From assembly GCF_900110145.1 (NCBI RefSeq), contig NZ_FOCP01000030.1, positions 1 to 33,638 on the forward strand: a stretch of 33,638 nt of DNA. The letters run 5' to 3'. The DNA is from Nitrosomonas marina. GTDB taxonomy: Bacteria > Pseudomonadota > Gammaproteobacteria > Burkholderiales > Nitrosomonadaceae. The position numbers were made by a program, and so were the translations under genes. Shown piece after piece: positions 17,867-26,964 of this stretch (its first letter is position 1; each line of letters starts with the position of its first letter). The notes under the pieces are model-generated. The model saw only the letters and a program-made list of their open reading frames with translations, searched no databases and had not been told where the DNA came from.

Positions 17867-18703
17867 ATGTCGACGAGTCCACAAAAAATGCTTAATTCAT
17901 CGTCTGTCCTTGAATTCAAAAGTACTACTTTTTTTACGCCTATCTTGATTTTGAACACTAATGACATTGCTGCTATCGAGCAGACATTGCAAGAGAAGAT
18001 CAGTATGGCACCGGATTTTTTCAAACATTCTCCGCTGGTGATCGATGTGCGTGAACTGAATAAATCAGAGCTGGATTTCAACGTAACCGAGATTGTTGAA
18101 ACGTTGCGCAGAATCGGTTTGTTTCCGATTGGACTTCGCGGCGGCACCGAGCAGCAGAACAGCCAGGCACAGAAACTATCCATACCAGTCGATGCCGGCC
18201 GCGATCATGACGCCGGAGCGCTTGCACAGCACGACAGGCGCGCCGCGGTAGCGACGGACGCCGGTAACGAAAACCCGACTGCAGAATCAATGAATGGGGA
18301 AGACAAGAATCCGAAAGCAACTGCAACTTCAGCAACTGCGGACTTGCCGGTTCAATCCGTGGCGCCTGTTCAACCTGTCAGGACTATGCTTGTTACACAG
18401 CCTGTGCGTTCAGGGCAACGGATCTATGCGCCAGGGGATTTAGTGGTGATGTCGCAGGTTAGCGCCGGCGCAGAGATTATGGCTGAAGGAAATATTCATG
18501 TCTATAATACTTTACGTGGCCGAGCGTTAGCGGGTGTACAGGGTAATACCAGTGCACGGATATTCTGTCTGGATTTGCAGGCTGAACTTGTGTCTATCGC
18601 TGGAGATTACAAGACCAGCGAACATATCACCAAAACAACACAAAAGAAACCGGTGCAGATTTATTTGCAGGACCACGCGTTAATTATTAATGAAATTGCC
18701 TAA
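17867..18703 (+). CDS. minC: Septum site-determining protein MinC
   Basis: MinC inhibits FtsZ polymerisation near the poles and is recruited by MinD. The 278-residue protein has the N-terminal FtsZ-inhibitory domain (about residues 10-110), ending in LRRIGLFPIGLRGG. An unusually long, low-complexity A/T/P/V-rich linker follows (about 110-185). The C-terminal beta-helix has the family signatures RSGQRIYAPGDLVV, GAEIMAEGNIHVYNTLRGRALAG and ARIFCLDLQAELVSIAG, which bind MinD. The E. coli protein is 231 residues; the linker explains the extra length. The start could also be the second methionine (17888); neither has a strong ribosome binding site. It is the first gene of minC-minD-minE. Confidence 0.95.
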   Translation: MSTSPQKMLNSSSVLEFKSTTFFTPILILNTNDIAAIEQTLQEKISMAPDFFKHSPLVIDVRELNKSELDFNVTEIVETLRRIGLFPIGLRGGTEQQNSQAQKLSIPVDAGRDHDAGALAQHDRRAAVATDAGNENPTAESMNGEDKNPKATATSATADLPVQSVAPVQPVRTMLVTQPVRSGQRIYAPGDLVVMSQVSAGAEIMAEGNIHVYNTLRGRALAGVQGNTSARIFCLDLQAELVSIAGDYKTSEHITKTTQKKPVQIYLQDHALIINEIA

Positions 18704-18724
18704 ATTTTAGCTAAGGAGACTCAA

Positions 18725-19537
18725 TTGGCAAGAATTATTGTTGTGACATCAGGAAAAGGTGGTGTTGGTAAAACAACAACAAGTGCGGCGATTGCCATGG
18801 GATTGGCAAAAAAAGGCCATAAAACCGCTGTAATCGATTTTGATGTGGGATTGCGCAATCTCGATTTGATTATGGGCTGTGAGCGCCGTGTTGTTTATGA
18901 TTTTATCAATGTAATCAATGGGGAGGCGAGTCTTAACCAGGCTCTGATTCGTGATAAGAACTGCAACCAGCTTTTTATTCTGCCGGCTTCGCAAACCCGG
19001 GACAAGGATGCATTGACGCTGGAAGGTGTTGGCAGGGTTCTGGAAGAGCTGGCAAAAGAATTCAAATATATCGTCTGCGACTCCCCTGCGGGAATCGAGA
19101 AAGGCGCGAATCTCGCACTTTACTATGCGGACGATGCATTTGTTGTAACCAATCCTGAAGTTTCGTCAGTACGTGATTCGGATCGCATGCTGGGTATTCT
19201 GGCCAGTAAATCGCGTCGGGCCGAACGGAACGAGGAGCCGGTTCGGGAATACTTGTTGCTGACACGTTACGATCCGAATCGGGTGAAATCCGGTGAGATG
19301 CTTGGGCTCGACGATGTTCAGGATATTTTATCACTTCAATTGCTGGGCATCATTCCTGAATCAAAGTCTGTATTAACGGCTTCTAACGCGGGTATCCCAG
19401 TAATACTGGATGACAAAAGCGAAGCAGGACTGGCCTATCAGGATGTGGTCGCGCGTTATCTTGGAGAAGATCGCCCGCATCGTTTTATTGACGACAAAAA
19501 AGGATTCTTCAGGAAACTATTCGGAGGCAGATTATGA
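18725..19537 (+). CDS. minD: Septum site-determining protein MinD (ATPase)
   Basis: MinD is the membrane-associated ATPase that carries MinC and oscillates with MinE. The start is TTG, set by AAGGAG (18713-18718) six bases upstream and by the family start MARIIVVTSGKGGVGKTT. The deviant Walker A KGGVGKTT is at residues 11-18. The Walker B-like region IVCDSPAGIE follows, and the C-terminal amphipathic membrane-targeting helix reads KKGFFRKLFGG. With 270 residues it has the standard length. It lies 21 bases after minC, and its stop overlaps the minE start by 4 bases (ATGA). The TTG start may hold its level down relative to MinE, which is inference. Confidence 0.97.
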   Translation: MARIIVVTSGKGGVGKTTTSAAIAMGLAKKGHKTAVIDFDVGLRNLDLIMGCERRVVYDFINVINGEASLNQALIRDKNCNQLFILPASQTRDKDALTLEGVGRVLEELAKEFKYIVCDSPAGIEKGANLALYYADDAFVVTNPEVSSVRDSDRMLGILASKSRRAERNEEPVREYLLLTRYDPNRVKSGEMLGLDDVQDILSLQLLGIIPESKSVLTASNAGIPVILDDKSEAGLAYQDVVARYLGEDRPHRFIDDKKGFFRKLFGGRL

Positions 19538-19812
19538 GTTTGTTGGACTATTTCAGAGCGTCCAAGCCAAAATCGGCAGCCATTGCGAAAGAAAGACTGC
19601 AGATTCTGGTTGCGCATGAACGAACCGAACGCAATCGTCCCTCGTATCTTCCGCAGTTACAAAAAGAACTGCTCGAAGTGATACGCAAATACGTTCATGT
19701 CGATCAGGAAGCCATCTCGGTGAAATTCGAGCAGGATGAAAATCAGGAAACGCTGGAACTGAATATTGTATTGCCTGATTTCCAACAGGAAGAAAAACGT
19801 GTCAATATCTGA
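19534..19812 (+). CDS. minE: Cell division topological specificity factor MinE
   Basis: MinE stimulates MinD ATPase and drives the pole-to-pole oscillation that keeps MinC off midcell. The 92-residue product has the N-terminal membrane-binding segment MSLLDYFRASK, the anti-MinCD region AKERLQILVAHERTER (about 18-33) and the C-terminal dimerisation domain. Length and order are typical. The start overlaps the minD stop (ATGA), so translation is coupled. No clear terminator follows within the 106 bases before lolB. Confidence 0.96.
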   Translation: MSLLDYFRASKPKSAAIAKERLQILVAHERTERNRPSYLPQLQKELLEVIRKYVHVDQEAISVKFEQDENQETLELNIVLPDFQQEEKRVNI

Positions 19813-19918
19813 CACGCTGATACCGTAAAGTAACCAACCGGCGATCGGGTTTCTGTTTACATTTTTATCAACATCATTGACGATCAAGTCTCCATCTTCG
19901 AACGACCCGACTTGAAAA

Positions 19919-20581
19919 ATGGTACGTTATTTCTTTTTCGGTACTCCTGGCCAATACTCGGGAAACGGCAGATGGTGGGCGCTTTTTATTTGTCTGCCCT
20001 TGCTTGCTGGTTGTGCCGGGTTGACAATTCAGACAGATCAGGTTGCCAGAACGGAGGTTTTTGAACCTGCGACAGATCGTGTTACCGCTATGGCGGATGG
20101 CTTTGAATTGCTCGGCAGGGTGGCGGTACGTAACGAACAGCAGCGATTTTCCGGGAATGTCCATTGGCAGCATACAAGCGTCGAGGATACGCTAATGCTG
20201 TTGTCGCCACTTGGTCAGGCGGTTGCCGAGATCGTCAGAAAACGAAGTGGTGTCACGTTGACTACGTCCAAACAGGAAACTTTTTATGCGGACAACGTGG
20301 AAGATTTGACTGCTGAGCTGCTCGGGTGGCGCTTGCCTCTGAATGGTTTGCGATACTGGGTTCAGGGAGTGCATTCACCATTGAGTCGGGCAACTGTCGA
20401 TTTTGACAGCGAAGACCGCATAATCGCAATCCGGCAGGATGGCTGGGAGATTATATATAGGCAGTATTATCAGCACGATGATGAGTCGTTCAACCGCCAA
20501 ATGGTGCGGCCAAGAATTGTTGAGCTGCACATTGAAGGTTTAATGATCCGGCTGGTCGTGGATAACTGGACCGAGATCTGA
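19919..20581 (+). CDS. lolB: Outer-membrane lipoprotein receptor LolB
   Basis: LolB accepts lipoproteins from LolA and inserts them into the outer membrane. The 220-residue protein has a leader with WWALFICLPLLAGC; the lipidated cysteine is residue 32. The beta-sandwich region carries the typical blocks FELLGRVAVRN..QRFSGNVHW, DTLMLLSPLGQAVAEI and AELLGWRLPLNGLRYWVQG. It ends with RIVELHIEGLMIRLVVDNW, the normal end of the family. It is 26 bases upstream of ispE, the common beta- and gammaproteobacterial pair. The ribosome binding site is weak. Confidence 0.93.
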   Translation: MVRYFFFGTPGQYSGNGRWWALFICLPLLAGCAGLTIQTDQVARTEVFEPATDRVTAMADGFELLGRVAVRNEQQRFSGNVHWQHTSVEDTLMLLSPLGQAVAEIVRKRSGVTLTTSKQETFYADNVEDLTAELLGWRLPLNGLRYWVQGVHSPLSRATVDFDSEDRIIAIRQDGWEIIYRQYYQHDDESFNRQMVRPRIVELHIEGLMIRLVVDNWTEI

Positions 20582-20607
20582 TCCGGTAGTGATATTTTCA
20601 AAAACTG

Positions 20608-21474
20608 ATGCCATCAATAACGACACTGACCTGTTCCGCCCCGGCCAAGCTTAACCTGTTTCTGCACGTAGTAGGTCAGCGGCCGGATGGCTATCATTTG
20701 CTGCAGACAGTTTTCCGTCTGCTGGATTTCTCAGATGAATTAAATTTTACGTTACGTGATGACGGCAAGATAAAGCTGTCTGCAGAAACAATGGGTGTGC
20801 CCGCGGATCAGAATTTATGCGTGCGTGCTGCAAAATGCCTGCAGGCAAAGAGTGGAAGCAATCTGGGTGTCGACATATCCCTTGAAAAAAAAATTCCCAT
20901 GGGCGGCGGTCTCGGTGGCGGGAGCTCAGATGCGGCGACAACCCTGGTAGCGTTGAACAGATTATGGAATTTGAACCTTGACAGGGAAACGTTGCTGGAG
21001 CTGGGATTGCAGCTCGGTGCGGACGTGCCGGTGTTCATTTTCGGGCAAAATGCTTTCGCCGAAGGCGTCGGTGAAAAATTGTCTGCCCTGAAACTGCCCG
21101 CGGCATGGTATCTGGTGATTATTCCACCCGTTCATGTGTCAACCGCAGAAATTTTTTCAAGTAAAGAATTGACACGAAACACGATTCCTATCAAAATACC
21201 GCCCTTTTCCATATGGCAGGGACATAATGATCTCGAGCCTGTGGTATGCCATCTTTATCCGGAAGTGGCGGTCAGATTAGAGTGGCTAAAGCAGCTGAAA
21301 AATACTACAATAGCTGCCATGAGTGGGTCTGGTGCCTGCGTGTTTGCCGAGTTTGCGACGGAGCGCGAAGCGCGTGCGGCCTATGCCTGCTTGCCGGATG
21401 ATATGACAGGGTTTGTGGCACGTGGATTGGAATGTCATCCAATATACACTGCTTTAAAAAATAATGGGGAGTAG
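20608..21474 (+). CDS. ispE: 4-diphosphocytidyl-2-C-methyl-D-erythritol kinase
   Basis: IspE phosphorylates the 2-hydroxyl of CDP-methylerythritol in the MEP isoprenoid pathway. It is a GHMP kinase of 288 residues with the substrate site APAKLNLFLHV (K14), the ATP loop P97-M-G-G-G-L-G-G-G-S-S-D-A-A110, GADVPVF (D139) and the C-terminal MSGSGACVFA. The last ten bases, including the TAG stop at 21472-21474, lie inside the following tRNA-Gln gene. Confidence 0.96.
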   Translation: MPSITTLTCSAPAKLNLFLHVVGQRPDGYHLLQTVFRLLDFSDELNFTLRDDGKIKLSAETMGVPADQNLCVRAAKCLQAKSGSNLGVDISLEKKIPMGGGLGGGSSDAATTLVALNRLWNLNLDRETLLELGLQLGADVPVFIFGQNAFAEGVGEKLSALKLPAAWYLVIIPPVHVSTAEIFSSKELTRNTIPIKIPPFSIWQGHNDLEPVVCHLYPEVAVRLEWLKQLKNTTIAAMSGSGACVFAEFATEREARAAYACLPDDMTGFVARGLECHPIYTALKNNGE

Positions 21475-21539
21475 CCAAGTGGTAAGGCACCGGATTTTGA
21501 TTCCGGCATTCGTAGGTTCGATCCCTACCTCCCCAGCCA
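21465..21539 (+). tRNA. tRNA-Gln (anticodon UUG)
   Basis: The 75 bases fold as a full cloverleaf. The acceptor stem pairs TGGGGAG with CTCCCCA and the D arm starts at AGCC. The anticodon stem CCGGA/TCCGG encloses the loop TTTTGAT, with anticodon TTG reading CAA (glutamine). The T arm GTAGG-TTCGATC-CCTAC, the discriminator G and an encoded CCA follow. Its 5' end overlaps the last ten bases of ispE. A tRNA-Gln between ispE and prs is common in betaproteobacteria. Confidence 0.98.
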
Positions 21540-21675
21540 TTATAAAAACTTCCAGAGCATTCAGAAAAATGCTGGCGGACAGGCTGATACCACACCGCGT
21601 TATTTGCCGGTCTATATTGACAGAAGCCGAAAGCATTCCTGGTATGCCTGTCTAACATATGCCTAAATCAATATA

Positions 21676-22626
21676 ATGTCTTACGACAGTTTAATGGTAT
21701 TCACCGGTACGGCTCATCCGCAGCTGGCCCATGATGTTGTCAAGCACCTTAATATCCATCTGGGGCGCGCCACGGTGGGCCGTTTCAGCGACGGTGAAAT
21801 TATGGTGGAAATTCTCGAGAATGTGCGTGGTAAGGATGTTTTCGTCCTGCAGTCGACATGTGCACCTACCAATGACAGCCTGATGGAGATTCTGGTAATG
21901 GTTGATGCGCTTAAACGTGCATCTGCAGGAAGAATTACTGCGGCCATACCTTATTTCGGTTACGCGCGCCAGGACAGAAGACCGCGTTCAGTCAGGGTGC
22001 CGATTACCGCCAAGGTGGTCGCCAACATGCTGACCAGTGTTGGTGTGGACCGGGTGCTGACGATGGATCTTCATTCTGATCAGATTCAGGGTTTTTTTGA
22101 TATTCCTGTCGATAATGTTTATGGTATGCCCATCCTGTTGGGCGATGTCTGGAAGCATGACTATCAGGACCTTGTTGTGGTTTCTCCCGATGTAGGCGGT
22201 GTTGTCCGGGCCAGGCACATGGCAAAACGTTTGGAATGCGATCTGGCAATTATCGATAAACGCCGACCGAAGCCCAATGAAGCAAGGATCATGAATATCA
22301 TCGGCGAAGTGAAAGGCAGAACCTGCGTTATCATCGACGATCTTGTCGATACGGCCAATACGCTGTGCAAAGCAGCGGATGCCCTAAAAGACGAGGGCGC
22401 TGTTGCCGTGATCGCCTATTCGACGCATCCGGTATTATCGGGTAATGCTGTTGAGCGCATCAACAATTCGAATCTGGATAAACTGGTGGTGACGGACACC
22501 ATACCGCTGAAGGAAGAGTCTACAGCGTGCGAAAAAATCTGTCAGTTAAGTGTTGCAAATCTGCTGGCTGAGACAATGGTGCGTATCAGTAATGAAAGCT
22601 CCCTCAGCTCGCTGTTTATGGAGTGA
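21676..22626 (+). CDS. prs: Ribose-phosphate pyrophosphokinase
   Basis: The enzyme makes PRPP from ribose 5-phosphate and ATP, feeding purine, pyrimidine, histidine, tryptophan and NAD synthesis. The 316 residues include FSDGEI, YARQDRR (flexible-loop ATP contact), [11 protein letters not shown] and [11 protein letters not shown]. The PRPP-binding loop reads [13 protein letters not shown], with asparagine where glycine is usual (VDTAGTL). It lies 136 bases after the tRNA; the start has no strong Shine-Dalgarno. Two hairpins separate it from rplY. Confidence 0.97.
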   Translation: MSYDSLMVFTGTAHPQLAHDVVKHLNIHLGRATVGRFSDGEIMVEILENVRGKDVFVLQSTCAPTNDSLMEILVMVDALKRASAGRITAAIPYFGYARQDRRPRSVRVPITAKVVANMLTSVGVDRVLTMDLHSDQIQGFFDIPVDNVYGMPILLGDVWKHDYQDLVVVSPDVGGVVRARHMAKRLECDLAIIDKRRPKPNEARIMNIIGEVKGRTCVIIDDLVDTANTLCKAADALKDEGAVAVIAYSTHPVLSGNAVERINNSNLDKLVVTDTIPLKEESTACEKICQLSVANLLAETMVRISNESSLSSLFME

Positions 22627-22679
22627 ATGTTTCACTCGTGTGTAATCGATTTGTTTGGTCGCGGACAAATCATTTTTTT
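22621..22679 (+). terminator. Tandem hairpins with a T run between prs and rplY
   Basis: A first perfect 7-bp hairpin (22621-22627 with 22631-22637) overlaps the prs stop codon. A second 7-bp stem, GATTTGT/ACAAATC (22648-22654 with 22665-22671), is followed by seven T residues (22673-22679). This looks like an intrinsic terminator or attenuator just ahead of the rplY ribosome binding site. The second stem is A+T-rich, so read-through is likely. Confidence 0.5.
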
Positions 22680-22692
22680 GTGGAGAAATTAA

Positions 22693-23331
22693 ATGAAGAT
22701 TGAAGTCAGTGCCGAAAAGCGCACGCTGCAGGGAAAAGGTGCGAGCCGCCGCCTGCGTGGTTCCGGCAAAGTGCCGGGGATCATTTATGGTGGAGAGGAT
22801 ACGCCCCAGGCCATTGAGCTGGATCATAACGATATGTTTTACAAGCTAAAGATGGAGGCGTTTCATGCATCGATATTGACGCTGAACGTAGGTGGCGCAA
22901 AAGAGCAGGTGTTGTTACGTGATGTGCAAATGCACCCATATAAACAGCTGGTCCTCCATTTGGATTTTCAACGTGTGGATCAAAAGAAGAAAATTCACAT
23001 GAAAGTACCGTTGCATTTTATCAATGCAGATATTGCGCCGGGCGTTAAAACATCGGGTGGAATTGTCAGCCATGTATTAACTGAAGTAGATGTCACTTGC
23101 TTACCAAAAGACCTGCCCGAATTTATTACCGTTGATCTGATTGATCTTGCAGCAGGGCATACTTTGCATCTCAGTGATATCACTGTTCCGGAGAATGTTG
23201 AAATTACGGCACTGGTCAAAGGCGATGATCAGGCCGTGGCAACAATTACCATACCGCGTTCTGTTCTGTCGAGCGAATCTACAGGAGAAGGTGGCGAAGC
23301 GGAAGGAGAGGCCGAGGCGTCAGAGGAGTAA
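22693..23331 (+). CDS. rplY: 50S ribosomal protein L25/general stress protein Ctc
   Basis: The protein binds 5S rRNA in the large ribosomal subunit. It has 212 residues, so it is the long two-domain Ctc/TL5 form rather than the 94-residue E. coli L25. The N-terminal L25 domain has [28 protein letters not shown] and HLDFQRV. The C-terminal TL5 domain ends in a long acidic G/E/A-rich tail. A TGGAG site precedes the ATG. It sits between the prs hairpins and a strong terminator, in the common prs-rplY-pth order. Confidence 0.97.
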   Translation: MKIEVSAEKRTLQGKGASRRLRGSGKVPGIIYGGEDTPQAIELDHNDMFYKLKMEAFHASILTLNVGGAKEQVLLRDVQMHPYKQLVLHLDFQRVDQKKKIHMKVPLHFINADIAPGVKTSGGIVSHVLTEVDVTCLPKDLPEFITVDLIDLAAGHTLHLSDITVPENVEITALVKGDDQAVATITIPRSVLSSESTGEGGEAEGEAEASEE

Positions 23332-23356
23332 CAAACCGCTTAAATGGTGGCCTAAG

Positions 23357-23400
23357 AAATCTGCTGGATTTGATTATAAAATCCAGCAGATTTTTGTTTT
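23357..23400 (+). terminator. Strong Rho-independent terminator after rplY
   Basis: A perfect 15-bp stem (23357-23371 with 23379-23393) with a 7-base loop ends in a T-rich stretch (TTTTTGTTTT at 23391-23400). It lies 25 bases after the rplY stop codon, so pth should have its own promoter or depend on read-through. Confidence 0.93.
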
Positions 23401-23435
23401 AGGACTTGTGAACACTGAAACACGTTTGAATTGCG

Positions 23436-24002
23436 ATGAAGCTGATTGTCGGACTGGGTAATCCGGGAAAAGAATATGAGCATACGCGCCATAATGCCGG
23501 TTTTGTCTGGATTGATTGCCTGGCAGATGAACTGAAAGTAACGCTAAGGCCTGAGGCGCGTTTTAACGCATTGTGCGCGCGCGTCAACATGAATTCGGCT
23601 GATTTATGGTTGCTTGAGCCGCAGACATACATGAATCGCAGTGGCCATTCAGTCGCAGCGTTATGCCGGTTTTACAAGATTCAACCCGATGAAATTCTCG
23701 TTATTCATGATGAACTCGATTTATTGCCCGGTGCGGTTAAACTAAAATGCGGCGGCGGTCTGGGAGGGCACAATGGTCTCAAGGATATTGCCGCTCAATT
23801 GGGAACCCGGGATTTCTGGCGGTTACGGATTGGTATCGGGCATCCGGGCGATCGCAGTGATGTGGTGCGGTTTGTGCTGCACCCGCCCGGAAAAGAAGAG
23901 TCCAGGTTGATCAATGAGGCGATAGATCGGAGTCTGCAGATATGGCCGCTGATCGCACAAGGCGATTTTCAGACAGCCATGCTGAAACTGCATACCAAGT
24001 AA
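23436..24002 (+). CDS. pth: Peptidyl-tRNA hydrolase
   Basis: Pth releases peptides from peptidyl-tRNA that drops off ribosomes and is essential in most bacteria. The 188 residues carry [17 protein letters not shown] with the catalytic H19, MNRSG (N68), the HDELDL segment with D93 and [13 protein letters not shown]. Length and order are standard. It follows the rplY terminator and lies 56 bases upstream of ychF, the usual neighbour. Confidence 0.97.
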   Translation: MKLIVGLGNPGKEYEHTRHNAGFVWIDCLADELKVTLRPEARFNALCARVNMNSADLWLLEPQTYMNRSGHSVAALCRFYKIQPDEILVIHDELDLLPGAVKLKCGGGLGGHNGLKDIAAQLGTRDFWRLRIGIGHPGDRSDVVRFVLHPPGKEESRLINEAIDRSLQIWPLIAQGDFQTAMLKLHTK

Positions 24003-24058
24003 GCCACCCTGTATCTTAACGATTAAGCAATTCAATAAACCCGAATGAGTACCCGATT

Positions 24059-25150
24059 ATGAGCCTGAAATGCGGTATTGTGGGTTTGCCCAACGTTGGC
24101 AAATCGACTTTATTTAATGCGTTGACCAAAGCGGGCATCGCTGCTGAAAATTATCCTTTTTGTACCATTGATCCAAATGTCGGTATTGTTGAGGTGCCCG
24201 ATCCACGTCTGCAGAAGCTGACGGAAATCGTCAAACCGCAGAAAGTTCAACCTGCCATTGTGGAGTTTGTCGATATCGCCGGGCTGGTGGCAGGCGCGTC
24301 CAAGGGAGAAGGGCTGGGCAATAAATTTCTGGCAAATATCCGGGAGACGGATGGCATTGTTAACATGGTGCGTTGTTTTTCCAATGACAATGTTACGCAT
24401 GTTGCGGGCCGTGTGGATCCCGTGTCCGACATTGAAGTGATACAGACAGAACTCGTGTTGGCTGATATGGCAACAGTTGAGAAAGCGTTGCTGCGTGAAT
24501 CCAAAATAGCCAAGTCGGGTAACAAGGAGGCAATCAAACTGTGCGGTTTTCTTGAAACCGTGCAGGTGCATCTGGACCAGGGCAAACCCGCGCGCTCACT
24601 TGAACTTGATCATGACCAGCAACAGTTACTCAAACCACTGTGTCTGCTGACTGCCAAGCCGGCAATCTATGTTGCCAACGTTGATGACAACGGTTTTCAA
24701 AACAATCCGTTGCTTGATAATGTCAAGGAATATGCGGCGCAGGAGAGCGCACCGGTAGTTGCAATCTGCGCGTCGCTGGAATCCGAAATCGCAGATCTGG
24801 CCGATGAAGACAAACAGGTTTTTCTTGAGGATATCGGCCTGGAAGAGCCGGGGCTCAATCGCCTGGTGCGCGCCGCCTATGACTTGCTGGGACTGCAGAC
24901 TTACTTTACAGCAGGTGTCAAGGAGGTCAGGGCGTGGACCATTCACAAAGGTGACACCGCACCTCAGGCCGCAGGCGTTATCCATACCGACTTTGAAAAG
25001 GGCTTTATTCGCGCCGAGGTGATCAGTTATGAAGATTTTGTTGCCTGCAACGGCGAACAGGGCGCCAAGGAAGCCGGTAAAATGCGCCTCGAAGGTAAGG
25101 AATATATCGTCAGGGACGGGGATGTAATGCACTTCAGGTTCAATGTGTAG
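24059..25150 (+). CDS. ychF: Redox-regulated ATPase YchF (OLA1 type)
   Basis: YchF is an Obg-family P-loop protein that prefers ATP and associates with ribosomes. The 363 residues have the P-loop GLPNVGKST (9-17), the DIAGLV switch region, the modified nucleotide-base motif VANVDDNG in place of NKxD, the coiled-coil insertion, and the C-terminal TGS domain from about residue 275 ([17 protein letters not shown]). A short hairpin overlaps its stop codon. Confidence 0.97.
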   Translation: MSLKCGIVGLPNVGKSTLFNALTKAGIAAENYPFCTIDPNVGIVEVPDPRLQKLTEIVKPQKVQPAIVEFVDIAGLVAGASKGEGLGNKFLANIRETDGIVNMVRCFSNDNVTHVAGRVDPVSDIEVIQTELVLADMATVEKALLRESKIAKSGNKEAIKLCGFLETVQVHLDQGKPARSLELDHDQQQLLKPLCLLTAKPAIYVANVDDNGFQNNPLLDNVKEYAAQESAPVVAICASLESEIADLADEDKQVFLEDIGLEEPGLNRLVRAAYDLLGLQTYFTAGVKEVRAWTIHKGDTAPQAAGVIHTDFEKGFIRAEVISYEDFVACNGEQGAKEAGKMRLEGKEYIVRDGDVMHFRFNV

Positions 25151-25172
25151 CAGACTTCGTTTTCAGTCTGCT
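25149..25172. terminator. Weak hairpin at the end of ychF
   Basis: An 8-bp perfect stem (AGCAGACT/AGTCTGCT) with an 8-base loop begins at the ychF stop codon. No T run follows on either strand, so it is at best a weak terminator or an mRNA 3' end structure between the convergent genes. Confidence 0.3.
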
Positions 25173-25273
25173 GCAACACCTGTCAACCGTGAACCGCTCC
25201 TGTCTGTGAAGTGGCGATACTCAGGGGTTAATAATGGTACTGTACTGCCTTTCATGCCGGGCCTACCAGAGAA

Positions 25274-26725
25274 TCAGGGGACCTGCGGTTGCGCTCTGGC
25301 CGGATATGCCATCAGGTAGCTTGTGCCATTCTCGATGATCACGTTATAAACAATTCCGTCCGGAGAAATAGCAGGCGAAGATACCCCGCCAATGGCATCG
25401 CTGTCGTTGGCGCGGGTAAAGAAATCGAATGATCGGGTACGCAGGCCTGTTGTCGTGCTGTAGTAAACATAATTGGCTGAAACAGCCGGCGAGGCGATGG
25501 TCTGTCCGCCACCGAGGTAAGTCGAGACAATGGGTACATCGGCAAACGCTCCATTTGATTCCAGAACATGCAGCCGGTGGAGCGAGTTTAAAAATATCTG
25601 TCTTCCAATAGAGGCGGGTGTGGCCATCACTGCCTCACCAACATTCTGGCTCCACAGCTTGGCGCCGGTTTCCGGGTCAAAACCCTGAATGACACCATCC
25701 TCCCGGGCAATCACCAGTAGGCCGTTACTAAAAACGGCCGGTGACGAAAAATAATTTTTGTCGCTATCGTCGTCATAGGTCCAGATTCTGTTTAGCTGAG
25801 GCGCGGCCAGATCGAGCCGCCAGTGAAATCCGGTCATGCGCAGTCCAAGGCAATTGTCGGCAACAATAATCAAAGGACGCTCCGGCTGTGCTATCGTTGA
25901 TAAATCCACCAGGGCCGGTGTCGGGTCCAGCCATCCAAATTGTTCATACAGGGGGCCGAAGGCATCGCCGATAACTGCGGTGCCTTTTGGAAAGTCGCTG
26001 ATGATGTCCCAGATATCACTCAGCAGACCACTGATGTCGCTCCCTCCTCCTGTAACACGCAAACAGCCGCCAATCGTCCGGCGGTCAATCACGCTGCCGC
26101 GGTCATTGAAAACAAACAGTTCGTTTAATCCATCTTCGTAATCATCGTTATCAGCGCCATCCCGCTGGCGAGAAAACCTGACTGGAAGAAAAACATGAAT
26201 ACCACGGCTCGACTCCATGACCTTGGGTGATGCGGAAGTATGGCCCCGAATGATTTCATTGACGTCGGGGAATGTATATGACCAACGGGGTTCGCACTCC
26301 GGTGTAATACTGTGTAATGTACTCAGGTAGGAGTCGGAGTCCACTTCCCGGATTGATACGATGTAGGAATTTCCGTTTGATGCTATTGCAGGCGTGGAGA
26401 GGATGACGCCGGTTGATAAATCGACTGCACACTTGATTGTGCCATTCGGATTGACGATAACGAGTCTGCCTTCAGCGGTGCCGAGGAGTATTGAGCCGTC
26501 CATGGCAACTACGGGGGATGAATGAGCGACCGGCCCGACATCACGCTTCCAAAGCGGCGTGATCGCTGGTGAACTGTTGACTGCGATAAATCCCTGGCTT
26601 CGATTATCGGCATGAAATTGAGACCAGGTCCCGGGGCTGACATTTCCATTATCGCAAGCGGATAACAGTGCGGCGAAGCAGAAAAACAAAATAATCCTGA
26701 TGATTTGATATCTGTTCTGGTTCAT
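25274..26725 (-). CDS. PQQ-like beta-propeller lipoprotein
   Basis: The ATG at 26725 gives a 483-residue protein with a clean lipoprotein leader (IILFFCFAALLSAC, lipidated C24). The upstream extension of the frame is unlike any leader. The mature chain is a series of PQQ-type propeller blades. The start W-S-Q-F-H-A-D-N-R-S-Q-G, repeated SSPVV..DGSILLGT, STPAIASNG, FSSPAVFSNG, GLLVIAREDGVIQGFDPETGAKLW and SSPAISPDG are blade motifs. Such proteins include BamB-like scaffolds, but this one shows no specific BamB signature. A binding or scaffold role outside the cytoplasm is inferred. It is convergent with ychF and divergent from the NAD-kinase-like gene. Confidence 0.88.
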   Translation of the reverse strand: MNQNRYQIIRIILFFCFAALLSACDNGNVSPGTWSQFHADNRSQGFIAVNSSPAITPLWKRDVGPVAHSSPVVAMDGSILLGTAEGRLVIVNPNGTIKCAVDLSTGVILSTPAIASNGNSYIVSIREVDSDSYLSTLHSITPECEPRWSYTFPDVNEIIRGHTSASPKVMESSRGIHVFLPVRFSRQRDGADNDDYEDGLNELFVFNDRGSVIDRRTIGGCLRVTGGGSDISGLLSDIWDIISDFPKGTAVIGDAFGPLYEQFGWLDPTPALVDLSTIAQPERPLIIVADNCLGLRMTGFHWRLDLAAPQLNRIWTYDDDSDKNYFSSPAVFSNGLLVIAREDGVIQGFDPETGAKLWSQNVGEAVMATPASIGRQIFLNSLHRLHVLESNGAFADVPIVSTYLGGGQTIASPAVSANYVYYSTTTGLRTRSFDFFTRANDSDAIGGVSSPAISPDGIVYNVIIENGTSYLMAYPARAQPQVP

Positions 26726-26857
26726 GTTCAGTGCCGGGCCGGTTGATAAGTTCAGACAGACGATGAAAATCAAATTGTTTTCTGTGCATCCCCAGTCTGC
26801 GTTATATTTAACCATACTTGTTTCTTCAAGTCAGTTGAAAAATACTTTTAACCATTC

Positions 26858-26953
26858 ATGCACCTGATTGAGAAAATTCAGGAAGCATATCGCAAGGCAA
26901 GCGGCATTGCACAGTGTACCAGCCCGGCATCATTGCTTTTTATTGCTGGGTAA
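26858..26953 (+). CDS. Possible 31-codon leader ORF before the NAD-kinase-like gene
   Basis: An ATG at 26858 opens 31 codons (MHLIEKIQEAYRKASG...). The TAA (26951-26953) overlaps the Shine-Dalgarno of the next gene, which starts 11 bases later. The spacing suggests coupling, but no ribosome binding site precedes this ATG and I know no homologue. It may be a chance frame. Confidence 0.25.
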   Translation: MHLIEKIQEAYRKASGIAQCTSPASLLFIAG

Positions 26954-26964
26954 AGGAGAGGGGC

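Noticed and set aside
26726..26815. Longer start for the PQQ-propeller protein
   Set aside because: The extension precedes a good lipoprotein leader beginning at 26725 and has no ribosome binding site.
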